A DNA stretch of 64,000 bases from Mycolicibacter sinensis (lineage in GTDB: Bacteria > Actinomycetota > Actinomycetes > Mycobacteriales > Mycobacteriaceae): NCBI RefSeq assembly GCF_001667375.1, contig NZ_LZIN01000105.1, positions 62,001 through 126,000 of the forward strand, in the 5' to 3' direction. The first letter of the stretch is position 1, and the number at the start of each line of letters is the position of its first letter. The notes under the pieces are model-generated. The model did no database searches. It saw nothing but the letters and a program-made list of their open reading frames with translations, and was not told the origin of the DNA. Below, piece by piece: positions 39,437 through 47,987 of this stretch. A program made the translations under genes and the position numbers.

Positions 39437-40279
39437 ATGACTCAACCAAGTGGCACCAGGAACATGTTGCGGGCGGTCGCCGGGGCGCTGCCATTCGTGC
39501 CGCGCGCCGGCACCGTGCCGGACCGCACGCTGCAGGTCGACGAGCTGGCCATCGACCCCGGCCACGTCGCCGAATACGCCGCGGTGACCGGACTGCGCTA
39601 CGGAGATCAGGTGCCGCTGACCTACCCGTTCGCTTTGACCTTCCCGACAGTGATGGAGCTGGCCACCGGCTTCGATTTCCCGTTCGCCGCAATGGGTTCG
39701 GTGCACACCGAGAACCGGATCGTCCGGCACCGCCCGATCACTGTCACCGACACCGTCGGGTTCAGTGTGCACGCGGAGAACCTGCGCGAGCATCGCAAGG
39801 GTTTGCTGGTCGACATCGTCACCGACATCAACGTCGGAAACGACCCGGCCTGGCATCAGGTGACGACGTTCCTGCACCAGCAGCGCACCAGCCTGTCCGA
39901 CGAGCCGAAGCCGCCCCCGGCCAAACAGCCCAAGTTGGGCCCGCCCAATGCGGTGCTGCGGGTCACGCCGGGCCAGATCCGGCGCTACGCCTCGGCCGGT
40001 GGCGACCACAACCCCATCCACACCAGTTCGATCGGCGCCAAGCTGTTCGGCTTCCCGACCGCGATCGCCCACGGAATGTTCTCCGCGGCAGCGGTTCTGG
40101 CCAACATCGAAGGGGCCCTGCCGGACGCGGCGGAGTACTCGGTGAAGTTCGGCAAGCCGATGCTGCTGCCGGCCAGCCCGGGTCTCTATGTCGACCGGGT
40201 CGAGGGCGGCTGGGATCTGGCGCTGCGCAACGTCGCCAAGGGCTATCCGTATCTGACCGGCGCGGTGCGGGCGCTCTAG
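39437..40279 (+). CDS. htdX: 3-hydroxyacyl-thioester dehydratase HtdX
   Basis: This 280-residue double-hotdog protein of the MaoC/R-hydratase family interconverts (3R)-hydroxyacyl and trans-2-enoyl thioesters. The hydratase-2 motif with catalytic Asp and His is in RRYASAGGDHNPIHTSSIGAKLFGFPTAIAHGMFSA (second hotdog). The first hotdog (about 30-150) has lost these residues, as usual. It matches Rv0241c. With FabG4 and FadA2 it makes a short fatty-acid elongation or degradation set. The gene ends overlapping the 3' end of the convergent TetR gene by four bases. Confidence 0.92.
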   Translation: MTQPSGTRNMLRAVAGALPFVPRAGTVPDRTLQVDELAIDPGHVAEYAAVTGLRYGDQVPLTYPFALTFPTVMELATGFDFPFAAMGSVHTENRIVRHRPITVTDTVGFSVHAENLREHRKGLLVDIVTDINVGNDPAWHQVTTFLHQQRTSLSDEPKPPPAKQPKLGPPNAVLRVTPGQIRRYASAGGDHNPIHTSSIGAKLFGFPTAIAHGMFSAAAVLANIEGALPDAAEYSVKFGKPMLLPASPGLYVDRVEGGWDLALRNVAKGYPYLTGAVRAL

Positions 40280-40902
40280 CCCGCCGCGGCGCTCTCGACG
40301 CCCTCGCGTCCGCCCGGAGCCTCTTTGAGGCCGCGCCAGAATAGGTCGATCATCAGCTGGCCCGCCTCGTCGACGTCGGTGTCGCCGGTGCTGACCCGGC
40401 TGGCGATCGCCTCGCCGGCGCCCACCAGCGCCACCGCCATCAGCTCGAAGTCGACGCCGGGCTCGGGGTTGCGGGTCCCGGCGCGCAACAGCCGGCCGAC
40501 CAGCTCCACGATCCGCTCGCGACCCTCGCGCACGGTATGAGCGAACGCCTGCGAACTGGTGGCCTGGGCATACATCACGATCCACGACGCCCGGTTGGCG
40601 TCGATGTAGTGCAGGAACGACCGAACCGCGTTCCGTAGCAGGTCTTTCGGGGGTTGCTGGAAGTCGATAGCGGTGCGCACCGCCTCGACGAAGCGCTGCA
40701 GCTCGCGGTCCAGACACGCCCCGAACAGCTCCTCCTTGGAGCCGTAGTACAGATACAGCATCGGCTTGGAGATCTGCGCGGCCGCCGCGATCGAGTCCAT
40801 CGAGGTCTCGTGGTAGCCGTTGATCGAGAACATCTGCACCGCGGCGTCGAGCATCTGCTGTTCCCGCACGGCGCGTGGTAACCGCTTACTGCCAGCTGCC
40901 AT
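40276..40902 (-). CDS. TetR-family regulator of the fadE5/fadA2/fabG4 module, Rv0238-like
   Basis: This 208-residue TetR regulator has its helix-turn-helix at about residues 12-58 (MLDAAVQMFSINGYHETSMDSIAAAAQISKPMLYLYYGSKEELF) and a helical ligand domain. A palindrome TTAC-N6-GTAA lies 40-53 bp upstream of its start. The same core occurs before fadE5 and in the fadA2/fabG4 promoter region, so autoregulation plus control of these genes is a good inference; the ligand may be an acyl-CoA. ATG 40902 (MAAGSKRLPRAVREQQ) is chosen since AAGGA lies upstream; ATG 40923 is the alternative. Confidence 0.9.
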   Translation of the reverse strand: MAAGSKRLPRAVREQQMLDAAVQMFSINGYHETSMDSIAAAAQISKPMLYLYYGSKEELFGACLDRELQRFVEAVRTAIDFQQPPKDLLRNAVRSFLHYIDANRASWIVMYAQATSSQAFAHTVREGRERIVELVGRLLRAGTRNPEPGVDFELMAVALVGAGEAIASRVSTGDTDVDEAGQLMIDLFWRGLKEAPGGREGVESAAAG

Positions 40903-40941
40903 CGACTCGGAATCCTTCCGCATTCTGCCCGACGCCCGATC

Positions 40942-40955
40942 TTACCGAAGAGTAA
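40942..40955. promoter_or_regulatory. TTAC-N6-GTAA operator upstream of the TetR gene
   Basis: TTAC-CGAAGA-GTAA, 40 bp before the TetR start, repeats the core found at 32694-32707 and 37997-38010. It is a candidate autoregulatory site. Confidence 0.6.
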
Positions 40956-40982
40956 CTTCAACGATCGGTCGCGGCGGCGAGA

Positions 40983-42161
40983 TCACCGTTGGCAGTGGGT
41001 CCCGGGCTTTTTGACCGCGGCGACCCGCGCCAGCGAGGCGTCGATGGACTCCTGCTTCAGTTCGCCGGCGGCCACCGCCTGTTCCAGCCGGTCCAGCACC
41101 GCCGGTACCTCGTCGGTGGTGACCCACAGCGCGATGTCGACACCGGCCTGCAGGCTGCGCAGCACCGCCTCGGCGACGCCGTAGTGCTCGGTGATGGCGG
41201 CCATCGACGACAGGTCGTCGGTGAACACCAGCCCGGAGAATGCCGGGCCGTGATAATCGGTGCCGGTGCGCAGCAGGGTGACCGCGGCCGGGCTCAGGCT
41301 GGCGGGGTCCTCGGTGAGGCCGGGCACCTCCAGGTGGCCCAGCATCACAGCCACCGGTTCCTGGGTGACCAGCGTGCGGTACGGCACCAGGTCGTTGTCC
41401 TGCAGCTGCGCCAACGGCGGCGTGGCCACCGCGCCGGCGGTGTGCGAGTCACCGGAGCCGTGGCCGTGACCCGGGAAGTGCTTGAGCACCGGCAACAGCC
41501 CGGCATCACGCAGCCCCTGGGCGTACGCCCCGGCGTACTCGGTGACCTTGGCCGGATTCGACCCGAACGAGCGGTCCCCGATCACCGTCTCGTCGTCGGT
41601 GCCGGCGTCCACCACGTCGACCACGGGCGCGAAGTCGACGGTGATGCCCAGCTCGGCCATCTTGCGTCCCCGCTCGGCCGCCAGCTCGCGTACCTGCGCG
41701 ACGGTGCGCGTGGCGGCCAGTTCCTTCGCCGACGGCGAGGCCCCGATCAGCTTCGACAGCCGCGAGACCCGGCCGCCTTCCTCATCGACGCTGACCGCCA
41801 GCGGCAGCAGCGCGTCGGTACCGGCGAACTCCTTGAGCGAACCGTCGGTCAGGATGGACAACTCGGTCCAGCTGCCGATGAAGATGCCGCCGACATGGTG
41901 ATCGGTCACCACCGCCCGCGCGTCGGCTGCATCGCGGACCCCGACCATCACCAGCTGCGCCAACTTGTCGCGGAGTGGCAGTGCCGCCAGCTGCTCGCAG
42001 ACCGGATCGACCGGTGCTGCGGCAGCCGTCGTGGCGCCAGATGACTCCGCTTCCGATGACGGTTCGGAGGGCTGGGTGCGCGAGCAGGACGTCACCAGGG
42101 CCGGCAGCATCACGGCCGCCAGCAGCAGGCCGGGCAGGTGGCGAGTCAGCGATCCAGGCAT
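40983..42161 (-). CDS. lpqI: Beta-N-acetylglucosaminidase lipoprotein LpqI (NagZ family)
   Basis: This 392-residue glycoside hydrolase family 3 protein removes N-acetylglucosamine from peptidoglycan turnover fragments. A signal peptide with lipobox ALVTSC makes Cys26 the lipidation site, so it acts outside the membrane. The NagZ motif KHFPGHGHGSGDSHT contains the catalytic His/Asp dyad, and the nucleophile Asp is in VFTDDLSSMAAI. VSVDEEGGRVSRL is also family typical. A cell-wall-recycling role is known for mycobacterial LpqI (Rv0237). It is divergent from the DUF2613 gene and aftD, both envelope genes. Confidence 0.94.
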   Translation of the reverse strand: MPGSLTRHLPGLLLAAVMLPALVTSCSRTQPSEPSSEAESSGATTAAAAPVDPVCEQLAALPLRDKLAQLVMVGVRDAADARAVVTDHHVGGIFIGSWTELSILTDGSLKEFAGTDALLPLAVSVDEEGGRVSRLSKLIGASPSAKELAATRTVAQVRELAAERGRKMAELGITVDFAPVVDVVDAGTDDETVIGDRSFGSNPAKVTEYAGAYAQGLRDAGLLPVLKHFPGHGHGSGDSHTAGAVATPPLAQLQDNDLVPYRTLVTQEPVAVMLGHLEVPGLTEDPASLSPAAVTLLRTGTDYHGPAFSGLVFTDDLSSMAAITEHYGVAEAVLRSLQAGVDIALWVTTDEVPAVLDRLEQAVAAGELKQESIDASLARVAAVKKPGTHCQR

Positions 42162-42344
42162 CGGACCATGCTGTCACGACCGGAAAAGCCGGGCTCATGC
42201 GGCGGTCCCAGCTTCACCCCTCCCTCGTCGAGCCTCGCTGAACCGCCGGGCACGCAAGGCCCGCATGCTAGGTTGGCGGTCGGGGCCAGCGGGGTTTGAC
42301 GGTGCCCCGAGATCACGTCGCGAGACTGCGGAAGGAACCAAAGC

Positions 42345-42518
42345 ATGCCTCGATTCGTGGTGCCGGCGGCCATCAGCATCGTCGTCGGGGTGTTGCTCGG
42401 TGCGGCGGCTGTTTTCGGGGTCACCTTGATGGTGCAGCAAGACACCAAGCCGCAGATCGCCGGAGGCGACCCGGCGTCTTCGGTGCTGAACAGGGTGGAA
42501 TACGGCAACCGCGGCTGA
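42345..42518 (+). CDS. Small single-pass membrane protein, DUF2613 (Rv0236A-like)
   Basis: This 57-residue protein is too short for many gene callers. It begins MPRFVVPAAISIVVGVLLGA, has one membrane helix or signal anchor (about 5-28), and ends with a polar segment GGDPASSVLNRVEYGNRG. The ATG follows GGAAGGA. Rv0236A has the same size, sequence pattern and place directly before aftD. The 49-bp gap to aftD suggests an operon. Its function is not known; a helper of the AftD membrane enzyme is a guess from context. Confidence 0.88.
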   Translation: MPRFVVPAAISIVVGVLLGAAAVFGVTLMVQQDTKPQIAGGDPASSVLNRVEYGNRG

Positions 42519-42567
42519 CCTGCGGACGCCGCCGGCTTCCGGCCGTTCGCAGGCGGAGTCGCAGGAT

Positions 42568-45500
42568 GTGACACCGTTGTCCCGGCGCTGGCTGTGGCTG
42601 GTCGGCACACTCTCGTTGGCCTGCAGCTTCATCCAGGCACCCGGACGGATCTCCCCCGACACCAAACTCGACCTGACCGCTGCTCCACTGCGGTTTCTGG
42701 CCCGCGCCGTCAACCTGTGGAGCAGCGAACTGCCGTTCGGCCAGGTGCAGAACCAGGCATACGGTTACCTGTTTCCGCACGGCGCCTTCTTCCTGCTCGG
42801 CGATTTGGTGGGGCTGCCCGGCTGGATCATCCAGCGACTGTGGTGGGCCCTGCTGCTCACGGTCGGATTCTGGGGCCTGCTGCGGGTCGCCGAGACGTTG
42901 CGGATCGGAACTCCGACGGCGCGGCTGATCGGCGCCGCGGCCTTCGCGCTGTCGCCGCGGGTGTTGACCACCCTGGGCTCGATCTCCTCGGAAACGCTGC
43001 CGATGATGCTGGCGCCGTGGGTGCTGCTGCCCGTCATCCGGGCGCTGGGCGCCGAAACCCCCGCGCGCCCGGTGCGAATGCTGGCCGGCCAGGCCGGGGT
43101 GGCGGTCGCCCTGATGGGCGCCGTCAACGCCGTCGCAACGCTGGCGGGCTGCCTCCCGGCGATCCTCTGGTGGCTGTGTCATCGCCCAACCCGGCGCTGG
43201 TGGTCCTTCACCGGCTGGTGGCTACTGGCCCTGGCGCTGGCCGTGACGTGGTGGGTGGTGGCCCTGGTGCTGCTAGGCCGGGTCAGTCCGCCGTTCCTGG
43301 ACTTCATCGAATCCGCCGGTGTGACGACCCGGTGGACGTCGCTGACCGAGATGCTGCGCGGCACGCACAGCTGGACGCCGTTCGTCGCGCCGAACGCCAC
43401 CGCGGGCGCGCCGCTGGTCACCCGTCCGGTGATGATCCTGGGCACCTGCCTGGTGGCCGCCGGCGGGCTCGCCGGCCTGACCGGCATGCTGCGCCGGCGG
43501 CTTCCCGGCGCCGGGCGGCTGGTGGCCATGCTGCTCATCGGGGTGACACTGCTGGCCCTCGGCTATGCGGGCAGCCTGGGTTCGCCGCTGGCGCCTCTGG
43601 TGCAGGCGTTCCTCGACGGCGCCGGCGCCCCGCTGCGCAACGTGCACAAGCTCGAGTCGGTGATCCGGATCCCCCTGGTGCTGGGGCTCACCTACCTGTT
43701 GGGCCGCATCCCACTGCCGGGCAGCGCCCCGGCGCCGGTGTGGCGGCGCGCTTACGTGCACCCCGAGCACCACAAGGCCGCAGCGGTCGGGCTGGTGCTC
43801 CTGACGGCGCTGATGGTCAGCACGTCGCTGGCCTGGACCGGCCGGCTCACCCCGCCGGGGACGTTTTCCGCGCTGCCCCAGTACTGGCGCGACGCCGCCG
43901 CCTGGCTCGACGAACACAACAATGGCGGCCCTACTCCGGGACGGGTGCTGGTGGCGCCGGGGGCGCCGTTCGCCACCCAGACCTGGGGCAGCAGTCACGA
44001 CGAACCCCTGCAGGTGCTCGACGCGGGTCCGTGGGGGGTGCGGGACTCGATTCCGCTGACCCCACCGCAGACCATCCGGGCACTGGACTCGGTGCAGCGC
44101 CTGTTCGCCGCCGGCCGCCCCTCAGCTGGACTGGCCGACACCCTTGCCCGCCAAGGCATCTCGTATCTGGTAGTACGTAACGACTTGGACCCCGACACCT
44201 CGCGGTCGGCCCGGCCGCTGCTGGTGCACCGCGCCGTCGACGGCTCTCCGGGATTGCACCGGGTGGCGCAGTTCGGCGAGCCGGTCGGGTCGGGCACGGT
44301 GCCGGGATTCGTCTCCGACAGCGGCCTGCGCCCGGCCTATCCGGCGATCGAGATCTACCGGGTCGGCGACGCCGGCGCCAATCCGGGCGCGCCGTATCTG
44401 GCCGAGCTCGATGCGATGCCGCGGGTCGCCGGGGGCCCGGAGGTGCTGTTGCGACTGGACGAACACCGTCGGTTGCGCGGCGAGCCGGTGCTGGGCCCGG
44501 TGCTGCTGACCGCTGATGCCCGCCGCGCCGATCTGGGGCCGCCGCGCCATGTCGGAGTCACCGTCACCGATACGCCGTTGGCGCGCGAAACCGACTACGG
44601 CCGGGTCGATGACCACTCATCGACGATCCGGGCCGCCGGCGACGCCCGCCACACCCACAGCCGGGTCCCGGACTATCCGGCGCCCGGGGCCGCCACCGTC
44701 TTCGGCGGTTGGGTCGGCGGGCGACTCACCGCGTCGAGTTCCTCCTCGGACGCCACCACCCTGCCCGACGTCGCACCGTCGACGTCGCCGGCCGCCGCCA
44801 TCGACGGCGACTCGGGCACCGCCTGGGTGTCCAACGCTTTGCAGTCCGCGGTCGGTCAGTGGCTGCAGGTGGACTTCGATCGTCCGTTGACCAACGGCAC
44901 CATCACCGTGACGCCCAGCGCGACGGCCGTCGGCGCGCAGGTGCGGAGGATCCAGATCTCGACCGTCAACGGCACCACCACGCTGCGGTTCGACCGCGCC
45001 GGCGAGCCGCTGACCGCCGCGCTGCCCTACGGTGAGACGCCCTGGGTGCGCATCACGGCCTCCGGCACCGACGACGGATCGCGCGGCGTGCAGTTCGGTA
45101 TCACCGACTTGTCGGTCACCCAGTACGACGCTTCGGGTTTCGCGCATCCGGTCGACCTGCGCCATACCGCGCTGGTGCCGGCCCCGCCGGCGGGCGCACA
45201 CGTGGCGCAGTGGGATCTGGGTGCCGGCCTGCCCGGCCGGACCGGGTGCGCGGCGACCGCCGACACCGTCCGCTGCGCGGCCTCGATGATGCTGGAGCCC
45301 GAGGAACCCGCCACCTTCAGCCGCACCCTGAACGTGCCGCGGCCGATATCGGTGACCCCGACGGTCTGGGTGCGGCCACGCCAGGGGCCCAATCTGGTCG
45401 ACCTGATCGCTGAGCCCGGCACCACCCGCGCCCATGGCGACGCCGACGTGCTCGACGTGCTCGGATCGGCCTACGCCGCCGCAGACGGTGATCCGCGCAC

Positions 45501-46830
45501 CTCCTGGACCGCGTCGCAGCGGGTGGTCGCCCACCGCTCTCCGCCGACACTGACCCTGACCCTGCCGCGGCCGGTCCAGGTGACCGGATTGCAGTTCGCC
45601 GCCAGCAGGTCGCCGCTGCCGGCCCGGCCCACCATGGTGGCCATCGATCTCGGCTCCGGCCCGCAGATCCGGGAACTGGACGACTCCGACGACCAGCGCG
45701 TGGCGCTGCAGCCGCGGGTCACCGACACCGTCAGCATCAGTCTGCTGAACTGGGAGGACGTGATCGACCGCACGGCGATCGGCTTCGACCAGCTCAAACC
45801 GCCGGGGCTGGCCGAAGTCAGCGTGCTCGGCGCCGACGGCCGTCCGGTCGCCCCCACCGACCCGTCGCGCAACCGGTCGCGCCGGGTCAGCCTGGGCTGC
45901 GGCCACGGCCCGATCATCGCGATCGCCGGCCGATTCGTCCACACCTCGATCACGACCACCGTGGGTGCCCTGCTCGATGACCAACCGGTGCCGGCACACC
46001 CCTGCGACAAACAGCCGATCGCCTTGCCGCCCGGCGAACAGGAGTTGCTGATCAGTCCGGGTTCGGCGTTCGTCGTCGACAGCGCGACGCTGTCCGGGCC
46101 GACGGCGGCGCACAGTCTGACCGGATCCACGACAACACCCGCCGACATCGGCACCTGGGATGCGGCCCGTCGGGAGGTGACGGTGCCCGGCGCGGCGACG
46201 CCGCGGGTGCTGGTCGTCCCGGAGAGCATCAACGGCGGCTGGGTGGCGCGCACGGCGGACGGCACCCGGCTGGTTCCGGTGGCGGTCAACGGGTGGCAGC
46301 AGGGCTGGGTGGTGCCGGCCGGTACCGACGGCACGCTCACGCTGGCGTACGGGCCCAACCGGATGTATCGCCTGGGGATGGCCGGCGGTCTGGCCCTCTT
46401 GCCGCTGCTGGCGCTGCTGGCCTGGTGGCCGGCGCGCCGACGGCGTGAATCCGGTCCACCGGCGCAGCCCTGGCAACCCGGCCGCGGGGCGGCGGTGGTG
46501 GCGGCGTTGACGGTCGGCGTGCTGATCGCCGGGACCGCCGGAGCCGCGGTGTTCGGGGCGGCGCTGGCCCTGATGTTCGCGCTGCGGCATCGCCGGCGCG
46601 CCTTCGATGCGGCCCGGCTCGGGTTGAGTGCCGGCGGGTTGATCGTGGCCGGTGCGGTGTTGTGCCGGCATCCGTGGCGGTCGGTCGACGGCTATGCCGG
46701 CCATTCCGCGGGGGTGCAGCTGGCGGCGTTGGTCTCGGTTGCGGCGCTGGTCGCGACGGCGGTGGTCGTAGGCGGTGGTCGAGATAACCTCGGCCCCAAC
46801 AGCACCATTGGCACCGCCAACTCGGCATAG
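42568..46830 (+). CDS. aftD: Arabinofuranosyltransferase AftD
   Basis: This 1420-residue membrane glycosyltransferase of the GT-C fold adds arabinofuranose branches to arabinogalactan and lipoarabinomannan from decaprenyl-phosphoarabinose. The N-terminal part (about 1-430) has many membrane helices and the start FIQAPGRISPDTKLDLTAAPLRFLARA typical of the family. The large extracytoplasmic region (about 430-1290) contains galactose-binding/discoidin-like beta domains (for example DGDSGTAWVSNALQSAVGQWLQVDF and DGDPRTSWTAS). The C terminus has three or four more helices. The length and layout match Rv0236c, which is essential in M. tuberculosis. The GTG start lies 49 bp after the DUF2613 gene. 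Confidence 0.94.
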   Translation: MTPLSRRWLWLVGTLSLACSFIQAPGRISPDTKLDLTAAPLRFLARAVNLWSSELPFGQVQNQAYGYLFPHGAFFLLGDLVGLPGWIIQRLWWALLLTVGFWGLLRVAETLRIGTPTARLIGAAAFALSPRVLTTLGSISSETLPMMLAPWVLLPVIRALGAETPARPVRMLAGQAGVAVALMGAVNAVATLAGCLPAILWWLCHRPTRRWWSFTGWWLLALALAVTWWVVALVLLGRVSPPFLDFIESAGVTTRWTSLTEMLRGTHSWTPFVAPNATAGAPLVTRPVMILGTCLVAAGGLAGLTGMLRRRLPGAGRLVAMLLIGVTLLALGYAGSLGSPLAPLVQAFLDGAGAPLRNVHKLESVIRIPLVLGLTYLLGRIPLPGSAPAPVWRRAYVHPEHHKAAAVGLVLLTALMVSTSLAWTGRLTPPGTFSALPQYWRDAAAWLDEHNNGGPTPGRVLVAPGAPFATQTWGSSHDEPLQVLDAGPWGVRDSIPLTPPQTIRALDSVQRLFAAGRPSAGLADTLARQGISYLVVRNDLDPDTSRSARPLLVHRAVDGSPGLHRVAQFGEPVGSGTVPGFVSDSGLRPAYPAIEIYRVGDAGANPGAPYLAELDAMPRVAGGPEVLLRLDEHRRLRGEPVLGPVLLTADARRADLGPPRHVGVTVTDTPLARETDYGRVDDHSSTIRAAGDARHTHSRVPDYPAPGAATVFGGWVGGRLTASSSSSDATTLPDVAPSTSPAAAIDGDSGTAWVSNALQSAVGQWLQVDFDRPLTNGTITVTPSATAVGAQVRRIQISTVNGTTTLRFDRAGEPLTAALPYGETPWVRITASGTDDGSRGVQFGITDLSVTQYDASGFAHPVDLRHTALVPAPPAGAHVAQWDLGAGLPGRTGCAATADTVRCAASMMLEPEEPATFSRTLNVPRPISVTPTVWVRPRQGPNLVDLIAEPGTTRAHGDADVLDVLGSAYAAADGDPRTSWTASQRVVAHRSPPTLTLTLPRPVQVTGLQFAASRSPLPARPTMVAIDLGSGPQIRELDDSDDQRVALQPRVTDTVSISLLNWEDVIDRTAIGFDQLKPPGLAEVSVLGADGRPVAPTDPSRNRSRRVSLGCGHGPIIAIAGRFVHTSITTTVGALLDDQPVPAHPCDKQPIALPPGEQELLISPGSAFVVDSATLSGPTAAHSLTGSTTTPADIGTWDAARREVTVPGAATPRVLVVPESINGGWVARTADGTRLVPVAVNGWQQGWVVPAGTDGTLTLAYGPNRMYRLGMAGGLALLPLLALLAWWPARRRRESGPPAQPWQPGRGAAVVAALTVGVLIAGTAGAAVFGAALALMFALRHRRRAFDAARLGLSAGGLIVAGAVLCRHPWRSVDGYAGHSAGVQLAALVSVAALVATAVVVGGGRDNLGPNSTIGTANSA

Positions 46831-46884
46831 TGAGCTGTTCGAATCGGGTATCGGAAGCGATATCAGTGGGCACGAAGCTCCAGC

Positions 46885-46902
46885 GATAGCGCCGGCGCTA
46901 TC
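46885..46902. terminator. Perfect 18-bp palindrome between aftD and the convergent gene
   Basis: GATAGCGCC (46885-46893) is followed directly by GGCGCTATC (46894-46902). A wider imperfect dyad (CGAATCGG upstream of it, CCGATTCG directly after it) embeds it. The location 55 bp past aftD, between convergent genes, favours a bidirectional terminator, although no T-run is present; a protein-binding site is the alternative. Confidence 0.5.
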
Positions 46903-46957
46903 CGATTCGTACGCGTCTACCCAGTCCAGCCATGGGGCCACTGGGCCTGCCGGGGCC

Positions 46958-47875
46958 CTACGGGGCGGCTTCGAGCTTCTCGATCTGGGTGTTGAACAGC
47001 TTCACCAGTGCCTCGGCGTTGGCGGCATCGTCGTCGGCGTCGTCGTTGCCGGTCCGCAACCCGATGTCGTTGCTGGTGGCGACGACGAGCACCCCGCGGT
47101 AGTAACCGGAGATCGTGGAAGCGGTGATCGCGATCGGCAGCCGGATGGCGGCCTTGCTGGAGCTCGTGATCACCGTCGCGACCGCCCAGGGCGGCACCCC
47201 CTCGGCATCGAGCGGGCTGAGCTGAATATCGGTGGTGACGCTGCGCCCACCGGCCTCGAAGGTCTGCCGGAACGACTGACACTTGTCCACAAAGGCCTTG
47301 AGGTTCGGGCGATCTGGCGTCAGCGCCAGGCGCACCCTCATCGAGTGCAGACCACCGGGTTGCAGCTTGGCCAACGTGGCCGTCGCCGTCTGGGTGGCCG
47401 ACGTGGGACTGGAGTAAAAGTCAGCGCATTCCGGCGGGTCGACGGTCAGATTCGGCATCTCCGAAGGAGCGTCACCGGCGTCGTTGACCCCGCTGATCCA
47501 TTTGCCGCCCGAAGGGTCCGGGAAGGATGCGCGGTCGACCAGCATGTCCGACGTCAGCTCGGTGATGTCGGGCTTGCGCGACGGCTTCTCCTCGGCGGTG
47601 AGGCGACCGCCGAAGCTCAGCACCAGCCCGACGACCACCACGAGGGCCACTGCGGCCGCGGCCAGCGAAAGCCACAGCACTTTGCGCGGCCGGTGCTCGG
47701 GCATCGGCATCGGCCACGGCGCCCCGTACGGCGGGTAAGGCACCGGAGTCGTGTCGTCGACCCACAGCTGCCAACCCGGCGGCGGGGGCGGCCACGACGG
47801 ATCCGGCGCCCAGTTGGCGTCCGGCGCCCAGCCGGGCGGCGCAGGCGGCCAGTTGGGCGGGGGGTTGAAACGCAT
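46958..47875 (-). CDS. Pro/Trp-rich membrane-anchored protein with extracytoplasmic domain, function unknown
   Basis: This 305-residue protein starts with a cytosolic region of repeated Pro-Trp units (PPNWPPAPPGWAPDANW, then PDPSWPPPPPGW and WPMPMPEHRP) over about 60 residues. One membrane helix follows (about 67-88). The extracytoplasmic domain of about 215 residues contains two Cys (PPECADFY and DKCQSFRQ) and an Asp-rich tail (DDADDDAANAEA). The domain resembles the sensor-like domains linked to some mycobacterial lipoproteins and kinases (DUF5642/PknH-sensor type), but I do not recognise it with certainty. It is convergent with aftD and divergent from gabD1. It does not correspond to the gene normally found at this place (Rv0235c). 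Confidence 0.75.
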   Translation of the reverse strand: MRFNPPPNWPPAPPGWAPDANWAPDPSWPPPPPGWQLWVDDTTPVPYPPYGAPWPMPMPEHRPRKVLWLSLAAAAVALVVVVGLVLSFGGRLTAEEKPSRKPDITELTSDMLVDRASFPDPSGGKWISGVNDAGDAPSEMPNLTVDPPECADFYSSPTSATQTATATLAKLQPGGLHSMRVRLALTPDRPNLKAFVDKCQSFRQTFEAGGRSVTTDIQLSPLDAEGVPPWAVATVITSSSKAAIRLPIAITASTISGYYRGVLVVATSNDIGLRTGNDDADDDAANAEALVKLFNTQIEKLEAAP

Positions 47876-47987
47876 CCGGTGACTCCCGTGTCGACGTACT
47901 GATTCTGGCTCGTGGCGAGCCTACGCGGTTCGGGGGTGGCAGGCTGGACCTGCACACGCCACACCGCAGCGCTCGAAGGAGGCCCGC

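Noticed and set aside
44617-46941. Minus-strand frame of 774 codons
   Set aside because: It is the antisense shadow of aftD with no recognisable domain or ribosome-binding site.
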